This document shows, in pieces, positions 56,244 through 63,008 of a stretch of DNA of 63,008 bases. Each line of letters opens with the position of its first letter. Position 1 is the first letter of the stretch. The notes below the pieces were generated by a model that was not told the DNA's origin, ran no database searches, and saw only the letters and a program-made list of their open reading frames with translations. Origin of the DNA: an uncultured Bulleidia sp. (GTDB lineage: Bacteria; Bacillota_I; Bacilli_A; Erysipelotrichales; Erysipelotrichaceae); NCBI GenBank assembly GCA_934754415.1, contig CAKVIS010000007.1:1-63008 (forward strand), in the 5' to 3' direction. A program made the translations under genes and the position numbers.

Positions 56244-57707
56244 ATGAAATTTCAAAAAACAATACACATCCTGTCAGCAACTTTGATTGCCTGTATGAGT
56301 TTTTCACAGGTTGCTGTGGCTGATGATGGAGATGGAATGAATATGTATAAAAACAGTGATTTCATCGAAAAGGAACAGCCACAGCTAAGTGAAGAAACCA
56401 AACGTTGCATTATGCAGTATCAGAATGATCCTACAGAAGAGAATTATACATATCTTCGTGAAAGGGTTATAGAGGACTACAATGCGGTTGTGGCCAGAAA
56501 AGAGGCAAAACTCAGCGATCTCAAAACAGAAACAGAGGGTAAACCAGGTGGAGAGGAAATTGTTGAGGAAATGGAAGGGCTTGTACAGGATATTTATATT
56601 ACGTATTGGGACCGTATCAACAGCAGTATGTTGCGGTTTACAGATCCAAGGCTTTTACAGTGGAAGATTGCTGCAGCACCACAATATGACTATATCCCTG
56701 TCATGGGCGCAGGTGAGAGTATCTATATAAAACGTACACCGGTTACCAATGAGGAGTATGCAGTATTTTTAGATGCGACAGGACATCCTGCACCGTCTGA
56801 CTGGGTGGATGGTGCCTTTCCTGCTCAAGAAGCACAATATCCTGTAAACGATGTTTCTTATGAGGATGCACATGCATATTGTGAATGGTTAAATGCTCAG
56901 GATGGTGTCAATGGGTATCGTCTTCCAAGTGAAAGTGAATGGGAACTGGCGGCTGGACATATGCCGAAGGATGCAGATTTTAACTGTGGTGTGAATGATG
57001 GAAGAACACCTGTGGAAGAATATGCATATGTAACACGTGGCGCACATGGTGCAGTGGATTTCTGGGGGAATGTATGGGAGTGGACTTCTACTGTACGTTC
57101 AACAGACGGTGATTTTACTACTTTGGGAGTTAAGGGAGGTTCATGGGAATCTAAAAGAACTGATTGTCGAACAGAAAATCGTGAGGAATCCCGTGATGCT
57201 TCAAAAGGATATGAAGATGTTGGATTTCGTGTTATCCAGGTTAAAAACAATGAAGAACCAGATAAACCGGTTGCGTTGACTACTTTGGATGCACCTGCAG
57301 TAACTGCAAGCTCTTCCAGTGACACAAGTATCACACTGTCGTGGGGAGCTGTACCAGGAGCAACAGAATATCAGCTGTTTGAGTATTTTGAGGATGCAGG
57401 GCTTTTGACAATGCTTGACAGAACGTCAGATACTACTGTGACGATGGATAACCTTGAAGCAGGAAGTACACATAGGTATATAGTTCAGCCAATCTCTGAT
57501 GTGGAGATTGCAGATAATGTATCTCGAGAGTATGCAGTAACTATGACGTGTGGACAGATTGCACAACCTTCCTCTGTTCCTGAAAAAACGGATGAAGAGG
57601 ATAAGGAAGAATTTGAAATACGCAATATAAGTGTTTTTGCGGGTGTTGGTATACTGGCAATATGTCTGATATTGATTCCCCTGTGCATCAAACACTACAA
57701 TCACTGA
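56244..57707 (+). CDS. Membrane-anchored SUMF1-like and Fn3 surface protein
   Basis: A 487-residue surface protein: signal peptide (MKFQKTIHILSATLIACMSF, cut near VAVADDG), a helical region, a formylglycine-generating-enzyme-like domain at residues 150-335 (IKRTPVTNEEYAVFLDATGH; YRLPSESEWELAAG; WGNVWEWTS; VKGGSWESKRTDCRTENR), a fibronectin type III domain near 345-440, and a C-terminal membrane helix (ISVFAGVGILAICLILIPLC). The catalytic Cys pair of true FGE is not present (only one Cys in that loop), so it likely binds ligands rather than modifying sulfatases. It ends the surface operon. Confidence 0.82.
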   Translation: MKFQKTIHILSATLIACMSFSQVAVADDGDGMNMYKNSDFIEKEQPQLSEETKRCIMQYQNDPTEENYTYLRERVIEDYNAVVARKEAKLSDLKTETEGKPGGEEIVEEMEGLVQDIYITYWDRINSSMLRFTDPRLLQWKIAAAPQYDYIPVMGAGESIYIKRTPVTNEEYAVFLDATGHPAPSDWVDGAFPAQEAQYPVNDVSYEDAHAYCEWLNAQDGVNGYRLPSESEWELAAGHMPKDADFNCGVNDGRTPVEEYAYVTRGAHGAVDFWGNVWEWTSTVRSTDGDFTTLGVKGGSWESKRTDCRTENREESRDASKGYEDVGFRVIQVKNNEEPDKPVALTTLDAPAVTASSSSDTSITLSWGAVPGATEYQLFEYFEDAGLLTMLDRTSDTTVTMDNLEAGSTHRYIVQPISDVEIADNVSREYAVTMTCGQIAQPSSVPEKTDEEDKEEFEIRNISVFAGVGILAICLILIPLCIKHYNH

Positions 57708-57875
57708 ATCTCTTAAGATTGCAGTTGACATTTGCTTTATACCGAAAGAAAGTGAAACACATTTTGTAAAAAGCATGTTATACAGACAAGTACATAAAGA
57801 ATGTATTGAAATACTTTTCATTTTGCCTAAAAGAAGCTAAAATAATAGAGCAAAAACTAGGAGGATGATAATAGT

Positions 57876-58742
57876 ATGGTAATGGTTTCTGCAACAGAAA
57901 TGATCAACAAAGCACATGAAGGTCATTATGCAATTCCTGCATTCAACACAAATAACCTTGAATGGACAAAGTGCATTTTACAGGCAGCTGAAGAAATGAA
58001 GTCTCCTGTAATTATTCAGTGCTCCGAAGGTGCTGGTAAGTACATGGGTGGATTCAAAGTCGTAGCTGACATGGTTAGAAATCTGCATGATTCTATGGGT
58101 ATCACAGTTCCTGTAGCTCTTCACTTAGACCATGGTACATATGAAGGTGCTAAAAAGTGCATGGAAGTTGGTTTTACTTCCGTAATGTTTGATGGTTCTC
58201 ATTATGACATCAACGAAAACATCGAAAAGTCCAAGGAAATCATCGCATTAGCTCATTCTAAGGGAATCTCCGTAGAATGTGAAGTTGGTGGTATCGGTGG
58301 TACTGAAGACGGTGTTACATCTAACGGTGAATTAGCTAACCCTGCTGAATGTAAAGAAATCGCTGATTTAGGCGTAGATTTCTTAGCTGCAGGTATCGGT
58401 AACATTCATGGTAAATACCCTGCAAACTGGGCTGGTCTGAACTTCGAAAGATTAGACGAAATCAACACAGCAGTTAATGGTAAGCCACTTGTATTACACG
58501 GTGGTTCCGGTATTCCATTTGAACAGGTTCACAAGGCTGTAACATTAGGTGTTTCCAAAGTAAACATCAACACAGAATTACAGTTAGTATTTGCTGAAGC
58601 TACACGTAAATACATCGAAGCTGGTAAAGATCAGGAAGGTAAGGGATATGACCCACGTAAACTTCTGAAGCCAGGTTGCGATGCTGTCGTAGCTACTGCT
58701 AAAGAACTGATCAAAGCTTACGGTTCTGACAACAAAGCCTAA
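57876..58742 (+). CDS. fba: Class II fructose-bisphosphate aldolase
   Basis: A 288-residue zinc aldolase that splits fructose-1,6-bisphosphate in glycolysis. Marks are HLDHGTYEGAKKCMEVGFTS (catalytic Asp and zinc His), ECEVGGIGGTEDG, HGKYP and VLHGGSGIP, then GVSKVNINTE. AGGAGGATGATAATAGT precedes the ATG. Codon use is strongly biased, fitting high expression. Members of this small type also include tagatose-bisphosphate aldolases, but the context gives no hint of that. A terminator follows. Confidence 0.93.
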   Translation: MVMVSATEMINKAHEGHYAIPAFNTNNLEWTKCILQAAEEMKSPVIIQCSEGAGKYMGGFKVVADMVRNLHDSMGITVPVALHLDHGTYEGAKKCMEVGFTSVMFDGSHYDINENIEKSKEIIALAHSKGISVECEVGGIGGTEDGVTSNGELANPAECKEIADLGVDFLAAGIGNIHGKYPANWAGLNFERLDEINTAVNGKPLVLHGGSGIPFEQVHKAVTLGVSKVNINTELQLVFAEATRKYIEAGKDQEGKGYDPRKLLKPGCDAVVATAKELIKAYGSDNKA

Positions 58743-58750
58743 GTCTTAAA

Positions 58751-58782
58751 AGAAGGTGATTCTCACGAATCATCTTTTTTTT
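58751..58782 (+). terminator. Rho-independent terminator after fba
   Basis: AAGGTGATTC pairs with GAATCATCTT around TCAC, then a T-run. Confidence 0.85.
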
Positions 58783-58812
58783 GAACATTTGCCTGGAAAT
58801 GTCTTTCAGGAA

Positions 58813-58840
58813 TTGTGAAAATGTATAAAATAATTACAAT
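58813..58840 (+). promoter_or_regulatory. Promoter predicting leaderless lipid-kinase mRNA
   Basis: TTGTGA (58813-58818), a 16-base spacer and TACAAT (58835-58840); +1 falls on ATG 58847. No ribosome site. Confidence 0.6.
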
Positions 58841-58846
58841 GTAAGT

Positions 58847-59758
58847 ATGCAGAAGAAAAAAGTGTTATTACTGGCTAATGAGACAAGTGGTGTCAATAGT
58901 GCAGTCAATGAAATGTTTGAAATCGTTAAACAGCTTTCTTTAAGAAACTGTCTTGTGACAGTATATCCTATTGTGCCTAAAGAAGGCCTTGTGTCTGAAG
59001 ATATTCTGCTGAGTGAAGCAGAGAACTATGATGTCATTGCCTGTGTGGGTGGAGATGGTACATTGAATCATCTGATCAATACCATCATGCATATGGGATT
59101 ACACAAGACTATCGGTTATTTCCCAACGGGCAGTACAAATGATTTCTTTAAGAGTCTGAATCAGGGTAAGAATCTTTCTTTAAAGCAAAAATGCAGAGCT
59201 GTCTCTGATGGTAAGGTATTTGCGTATGATGTTGGTAAGATCAATGAGGAATACTTTAACTATGTTGCTGCTTTTGGGGCTTTTACCAAAGTCAGCTATG
59301 ATACTCCGCAGGATCTGAAAAATGCCATTGGATATGGTGCCTATGTGTTAAATGTGATTGGCAATATTCCAGAAGGGCTCAGTTATCGCCAGCATGTGAA
59401 ATATACATGTAACGGAGTGACTGATGAAGGTGACTTTATTTTTGGCGCTGTCAGTAACACCCGCAGTGTGGCAGGGGTGCAATCTAAGCTGATCAGTAAC
59501 AGTGCCCTGGATGATGGAGAATTTGAAGTGATTCTGATCAGTGCACCAAACAATCTTCTGGATGTGAATGTGATTTTGAATAAGATGTTATCCGGTAATA
59601 CCGATGATACGCATATTATCAAGCTGACTGCCAGTTCCATTACTTTTGAATTTGATGAAGAAGTTATATGGACTCTTGATGGAGAAGAATCCAGACCTAG
59701 TAAAACTGCAGAAATTACCTGCTGTAACAAAGCAGTAAATATGTTAATACATCGCTGA
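58847..59758 (+). CDS. Diacylglycerol/lipid kinase family protein (DagK/YegS-like)
   Basis: A 303-residue lipid kinase-like protein. The nucleotide-binding core is IACVGGDGTLNHLINTIM (GGDGT) with FPTGSTNDFFKSL, and a C-terminal beta-sandwich ends VIWTLDGEESRPS (DGE). DgkB-type enzymes recycle diacylglycerol from lipoteichoic acid synthesis to phosphatidic acid, a fitting job in this Gram-positive cell. The ATG lies six bases after TACAAT without a ribosome site. The gene is followed by a strong terminator. Confidence 0.87.
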   Translation: MQKKKVLLLANETSGVNSAVNEMFEIVKQLSLRNCLVTVYPIVPKEGLVSEDILLSEAENYDVIACVGGDGTLNHLINTIMHMGLHKTIGYFPTGSTNDFFKSLNQGKNLSLKQKCRAVSDGKVFAYDVGKINEEYFNYVAAFGAFTKVSYDTPQDLKNAIGYGAYVLNVIGNIPEGLSYRQHVKYTCNGVTDEGDFIFGAVSNTRSVAGVQSKLISNSALDDGEFEVILISAPNNLLDVNVILNKMLSGNTDDTHIIKLTASSITFEFDEEVIWTLDGEESRPSKTAEITCCNKAVNMLIHR

Positions 59759-59788
59759 AAGTTCTGTTAATGCAGAACTTTTTTTCTG
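59757..59788 (+). terminator. Rho-independent terminator after the lipid kinase
   Basis: AAGTTCTG pairs with CAGAACTT around TTAATG, then seven T. Confidence 0.85.
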
Positions 59789-59825
59789 GGTGTATACTTG
59801 TATGCGTAATTGGGAGGTAATATCA

Positions 59826-60485
59826 ATGTTTACACTTAAAGATATGTATGATCTGGATCATACAATGGCAAAAGACTATTTACAGCAATTCGAATATCCA
59901 TGGCTTGCTCTGGCAGGTATTAAAGATCTCATCATCTCTTTAGGACAGAACCTTCCTGAAGAAGAATATGATGAAGTTTCTCCACAGGTGTGGGTGCATA
60001 AAACAGCTAAGGTGTTTGACAGTGCGTATCTTGGCGCACCATGTATTATCGGCGCAAGAACGGAAGTAAGACACTGTGCATTTATCAGGGGCAGTGCACT
60101 GGTCGGAGAAGATTGTGTTGTTGGTAACAGCTGTGAGTTAAAGAATGTGATTCTGTTTGATCATGTACAGACACCTCACTATAACTATGTTGGTGATTCC
60201 ATTCTTGGATATTATTCCCATATGGGTGCAGGTTCCATTACGTCCAATGTGAAGTCTGATAAAAAACTTGTAGTGGTGCATAATGGAGAAGAACAGATTG
60301 AAACAGGATTAAAGAAATTTGGTGCCATGCTTGGGGACCATGTAGAAGTAGGCTGTAATTCTGTATTGAATCCAGGTACAGTGATTGGAAGAAACTGTAA
60401 TGTGTATCCGACAAGCTGTGTGCGTGGTGTGATTGCAGAAAACTCCATCTATAAAAATGATGGGACGGTAGTGAAGAAACACTGA
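59826..60485 (+). CDS. Left-handed beta-helix (hexapeptide) protein, GlmU-C-terminus-like
   Basis: A 219-residue protein with a helical N-terminus (MFTLKDMYDLDHTMAKDYLQ) and hexapeptide repeats from residue 60 on (VWVHKTAKVFDSAYLGAPCI; later CAFIRGSALVGEDCVVGNSC; later VEVGCNSVLNPGTVIGRNCN). HYNYVGDSILGYYSHMGAGS resembles the GlmU acetyltransferase active region. It may be a sugar nucleotide acetyltransferase or a nucleotidyltransferase-linked protein without its pyrophosphorylase half. ATG 59826 follows GGGAGGTAAT. It heads an operon with a small peptide frame and tsaC. Confidence 0.8.
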   Translation: MFTLKDMYDLDHTMAKDYLQQFEYPWLALAGIKDLIISLGQNLPEEEYDEVSPQVWVHKTAKVFDSAYLGAPCIIGARTEVRHCAFIRGSALVGEDCVVGNSCELKNVILFDHVQTPHYNYVGDSILGYYSHMGAGSITSNVKSDKKLVVVHNGEEQIETGLKKFGAMLGDHVEVGCNSVLNPGTVIGRNCNVYPTSCVRGVIAENSIYKNDGTVVKKH

Positions 60486-60489
60486 GATT

Positions 60490-60573
60490 ATGTCCAGACA
60501 GTTTAAGAAAGGCTGTATCGTATTCTTTATCGGTTTTCTGATAGTGAGTATGGTACTGACAATGTTTATATGA
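60490..60573 (+). CDS. Possible 27-residue single-helix membrane peptide
   Basis: The frame starts 4 bases after the previous stop and reads MSRQFKKGCIVFFIGFLIVS then MVLTMFI, ending in TGA that overlaps the tsaC ATG (ATATGA). It has a positive N-terminus and one membrane helix, like small DUF4044-type Firmicutes peptides. Overlaps on one side and tight spacing on the other suggest coupled translation; tsaC itself has no good ribosome site. Confidence 0.5.
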   Translation: MSRQFKKGCIVFFIGFLIVSMVLTMFI

Positions 60574-61169
60574 GAAGATTTAAAGAAACTGAAATTCAGG
60601 AAATGGCAGAAGTGCTGAAAGACAACGGTGTCATTTCTGTACCTACAGATACTGTGTATGGAGTATGTGCCATTGCCACAAGCCAGGTTGCACAGGAAAA
60701 TCTTAGAAAAGTAAAAAACAGACCTGTTACAAAGGCTTTTCCCATCATGTGTTCTGAAAGCAGACAGGTAGAAGAAATAGCAGAAGTGACAGAACGTGAA
60801 AGAAAGATTCTGCAGGAATTCATGCCGGGACCATTGACTTTGATATTGAAGAAAAAAGAAAGTGTACCTGAGTATGTAAATGGTGGTATGGATACACTGG
60901 CTGTAAGACTGGCAACTTCTGATGTACTGAAACAGCTGATTCAGACAATCGGTGCACCGTTATTTATGACCAGTGCCAATCAGTCCGGTTGTCCGGAATG
61001 TAAGAATCTGGATGAGATTGAAGCACAGTGCCCGTTATTATCCGGTATGCTGGAAGGAAATGTCTCTTTTGGACAGGCTTCCACTATTATTGACTGTACA
61101 AAAGAAGAGTTAAAGGTTTTAAGACAGGGTCCTGTCACACTTGAAGAAATTGTAGGAAAACTGAAGTAG
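60570..61169 (+). CDS. tsaC: L-threonylcarbamoyladenylate synthase (Sua5/YrdC/YwlC family)
   Basis: A 199-residue protein that makes threonylcarbamoyl-AMP for the t6A modification of tRNA position 37. Family marks are GVISVPTDTVYGVCA, KNRPVTKAFPIMCSE, FMPGPLTLILKKKE, DTLAVRLATSDVLKQLI and FMTSANQSGCPE, and the KxR-SxN residues appear kept. It is the short TsaC form without the Sua5 C-terminal domain. Its start lies in an ATGA overlap with the small membrane peptide. Confidence 0.9.
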   Translation: MRRFKETEIQEMAEVLKDNGVISVPTDTVYGVCAIATSQVAQENLRKVKNRPVTKAFPIMCSESRQVEEIAEVTERERKILQEFMPGPLTLILKKKESVPEYVNGGMDTLAVRLATSDVLKQLIQTIGAPLFMTSANQSGCPECKNLDEIEAQCPLLSGMLEGNVSFGQASTIIDCTKEELKVLRQGPVTLEEIVGKLK

Positions 61170-61199
61170 CACCTGGAAAAAAGGTGTTACTTTTTTTTG
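61166..61199. terminator. Bidirectional terminator between tsaC and the MATE gene
   Basis: GTAGCACCT pairs with AGGTGTTAC (one G-T pair) around a purine loop, then eight T. It serves both converging genes, though its far arm lies close to the MATE stop. Confidence 0.75.
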
Positions 61200-61200
61200 C

Positions 61201-62535
61201 TCAGGCAAGCAGTGTCTGTTTTTTTGCAAAATAATACAGTAATCCGACTAAGTCAGCTAATCCCCATCCAATTGGCACTGCCCACCATATACCAGTGACG
61301 CCAAAAGAAGGAACAGCGGAAAGAAGATAGGCAAGTACGACACGTGTACCAAGGGAAATGATTGTCAGAACAACACTCATACCTGGTTTTCCAAGTGCAC
61401 GATACAGACCGTAGAGTAAAAACAGACAGCCGATACCGCAATAGAATGCGCCTTCAATATGCAGATACTGTACTCCCTGCATGATAATTTCTGTTTCTTT
61501 GGCATCTATAAAGATGGACATAAGCTGCTTTGCAAAAAGACAGACAAGAACAGATATACCCAGGCAGAAAGCCATGGAGATATAGATGGCGTATTTTAAA
61601 CCGGAACGTATTCTTGCATGTTCTTTTGCACCATAGTTTTGTGCGATAAAAGTCGAAAAAGCATTTCCAAAATCCTGTACAGGCATATAGGCAAAGGCAT
61701 CAATTTTTACAGCTGCAGCAAATGCTGCCATGACAACTGTTCCAAAGCTGTTGACAAGCCCCTGTACCATCAGGATGCCAAGATTCATAATGGATTGCTG
61801 AATACAGGTTAAAAGAGAATACGAAACAATTTCCTGAATACGTTCTTTTTTCAGGTAGGAAATTTTAAACATCGAGCGTACATTTTTGTAGAACATCAGT
61901 GTGTAGATGACAATACCGATACCGGAAAGATATTGGGAGATAACCGTAGCTTCTGCAGCACCAGAAACACCTCGTTGTAAACTAATGACAAAAAAGAGGT
62001 CAAGACAGATGTTCATAACCGCAGAAACAGCAAGAAATATAAGTGGAATAACAGAATTGCCAATAGCACGTAAATATGACGCAAAGTAGTTATACAGGAA
62101 CACAGCAGGTATTCCCACAAATATCACTGCAAGATACCCTTTCATATCTTTCCAGACTTCAGAAGGAACCTTCAGAAAGGATTGCAGGCTGTTCAAAGTT
62201 ATAAATGAAAGAACAGTTAAGAGAATGGTGATAAAGACAATGAAGAAGAAAGAAGCACATAGATTTTCACACAGAGCTTTTTCATCTTTCTGACCAAAAC
62301 GCATGGAAAATAACGCACCGCTTCCCATGCATAATCCCAGCAGAATAGATGTCAGAAAGGTCATGAGGGTAAAGGAAGATCCTACTGCGGCAAGAGCATT
62401 TTTACCAAGATACTGTCCAACAATCAAAGTATCGGCAATGTTATAACACTGCTGGAGCAGATCTCCTAAAATCATAGGGATGGCAAATACCAGCATGGAT
62501 TTGACAACAGGGCCCTTGGTTAAGTCTTGGTGCAT
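61201..62535 (-). CDS. MATE-family multidrug efflux transporter
   Basis: A 444-residue, twelve-helix exporter beginning MHQDLTKGPVVKSMLVFAIP and continuing MILGDLLQQCYNIADTLIVG, the standard MATE (NorM/DinF-like) opening. The repeat in the second half (QSIMNLGILMVQGLVNSFGT, then AQNYGAKEHARI) is intact. It expels cationic drugs or metabolites using Na+ or H+ gradients. ATG 62535 follows CGGAGG on the minus strand; longer frames reach into the promoter. Confidence 0.88.
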   Translation of the reverse strand: MHQDLTKGPVVKSMLVFAIPMILGDLLQQCYNIADTLIVGQYLGKNALAAVGSSFTLMTFLTSILLGLCMGSGALFSMRFGQKDEKALCENLCASFFFIVFITILLTVLSFITLNSLQSFLKVPSEVWKDMKGYLAVIFVGIPAVFLYNYFASYLRAIGNSVIPLIFLAVSAVMNICLDLFFVISLQRGVSGAAEATVISQYLSGIGIVIYTLMFYKNVRSMFKISYLKKERIQEIVSYSLLTCIQQSIMNLGILMVQGLVNSFGTVVMAAFAAAVKIDAFAYMPVQDFGNAFSTFIAQNYGAKEHARIRSGLKYAIYISMAFCLGISVLVCLFAKQLMSIFIDAKETEIIMQGVQYLHIEGAFYCGIGCLFLLYGLYRALGKPGMSVVLTIISLGTRVVLAYLLSAVPSFGVTGIWWAVPIGWGLADLVGLLYYFAKKQTLLA

Positions 62536-62578
62536 GGAATACCTCCGAATCGTAAGTCCTAAATTACATTTTGCAAGT

Positions 62579-62607
62579 ATTGTAGTTCTATACATTACTG
62601 ATGTCAA
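62579..62607 (-). promoter_or_regulatory. Promoter of the MATE gene
   Basis: Read on the minus strand: TTGACA (62607-62602), a 17-base spacer, TACAAT (62584-62579). A strong consensus promoter. Confidence 0.7.
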
Positions 62608-62701
62608 TGTGCCTTTTACTTTGCGAAAGGGTAATGCTATCATAAACAAAAATCAGATGAGGGAGGAAGTACTATGTATTTAGATGTTTCTGGCGGGAAA
62701 C

Positions 62702-62722
62702 CCCTAGTGCTTTAGCCTTGGG
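62702..62722 (+). mobile_element. Left-end hairpin of an IS200/IS605-family element
   Basis: CCCTAGTGC pairs with GCCTTGGG around TTTA, with one mismatch and one unpaired T, the form of the subterminal hairpins recognised by Y1 transposases. It lies 74 bases before the tnpA start. A short frame at 62674-62715 with a strong GGGAGG site ends in this hairpin and may be the stub of a gene cut by the insertion. Confidence 0.55.
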
Positions 62723-62775
62723 ATGAAAGCCAGTTTTCTTTCGAAAATAGCATATAGATATATGTTAAAATATAT

Positions 62776-63008
62776 ATGGATATGAAAGGTAAATACAGAA
62801 CTACAGAGACAACAGTGTATTGTTGCAGATATCACGTTATTTTCTGCCCCAAGTACAGGAGAAAGGTGCTTATTAATGGGATAGATGAACGTTTTAAGGA
62901 AATCGTGCTTTCCATGCAGGAAGAACAGAATTTTTATGTTCTTGAAATGGAAGTGATGCCTGACCACGTACACCTGTTATTGGATGTAGACCCAACGATT
63001 GGAATTAA
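62776..63008 (+). CDS. tnpA: IS200/IS605-family Y1 transposase TnpA (partial)
   Basis: The frame is open to the end of the window (77 codons). It reads CRYHVIFCPKYRRKVL near the start, typical of TnpA, and VMPDHVHLLLDVDP, the HUH metal-binding motif of this single-strand transposase. The catalytic tyrosine lies beyond the window. ATG 62776 or 62782 could be the start; neither has a clear ribosome site. Whether a tnpB follows cannot be seen. Confidence 0.88.
   Translation, partial: MDMKGKYRTTETTVYCCRYHVIFCPKYRRKVLINGIDERFKEIVLSMQEEQNFYVLEMEVMPDHVHLLLDVDPTIGI

Noticed and set aside
56244..57707. Active formylglycine-generating enzyme for sulfatases
   Set aside because: The catalytic Cys pair is not present and no sulfatase gene is in the window.

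Overview
The window is a low-GC Gram-positive (Firmicutes) chromosome segment. The rpoE delta subunit, many lactose/cellobiose-type PTS components, split transketolase subunits, strong AGGAGG ribosome binding sites and frequent U-tailed hairpin terminators all fit. Strong CAG preference for glutamine and the gene set suggest a gut or oral member of the Erysipelotrichales; that placement is an inference. No rRNA, tRNA or CRISPR array was seen.

Layout. 1-0.8 kb: 3' end of purL. 1.0-7.7 kb: an accessory island between two near-duplicate PTS EIIB genes. It holds three tandem membrane-anchored XRE regulators, a secreted protein, an unannotated 43-residue CGIC peptide and a heterodimeric ABC exporter, with repeat operators in the divergent promoter region; it ends with an EIIB-EIIA pair under a cre-overlapped promoter. 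7.8-12.2 kb: C26 amidohydrolase, split transketolase, patatin and PHP phosphatase. 12.2-15.3 kb: a Zn/Cd P-type ATPase with four metal-binding domains behind a 12-2-12 palindromic operator. 15.3-18.4 kb: a DacA-like pseudoenzyme, a small membrane protein, a structured small transcript and a zinc-finger protein. 18.6-22.9 kb: the str operon rpsL-rpsG-fusA-tuf.

23.0-29.1 kb: the most interesting locus, a dlt-like envelope acylation operon. It encodes an MBOAT acyltransferase whose own C-terminus carries an FxYxxF acyl-shuttle hexapeptide, an SGNH transferase, an adenylating ligase lacking the usual D-Ala pocket residues, a carrier protein, a PLP decarboxylase and a HAD phosphatase. I infer that it loads a non-D-alanine, possibly decarboxylated amino-acyl group onto an envelope polymer.

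29.3-34.8 kb: a radical SAM protein, a tRNA-type methyltransferase and a YdjGHI-like membrane stress operon. 34.8-38.6 kb: a degenerate accessory zone with a 34-bp perfect palindrome, 33-bp-phased repeats, gene scraps, an esterase and a NagB-like enzyme with foreign codon use, and a GntR remnant. 38.6-44.7 kb: AEC permease, cca, ispF, HD hydrolase, alpha-L-fucosidase, DUF1934 and rpoE. 44.7-46.7 kb: an ABC-ATPase plus TOPRIM-like gene pair resembling anti-phage modules, behind duplicated operators. 46.8-52.9 kb: a PTS/ChbG/BglG-type oligosaccharide locus with a frameshifted EIIBC gene. 53.1-57.7 kb: a two-component system with a lipoprotein esterase and a membrane-anchored SUMF1/Fn3 surface protein. 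57.9-62.5 kb: fba, a diacylglycerol kinase-like gene, a beta-helix acyltransferase-like gene, tsaC and a MATE exporter. The window ends inside an IS200/IS605 tnpA.

A genome-wide theme is that several genes have their ATG exactly six bases after a -10 hexamer, which predicts leaderless mRNAs.
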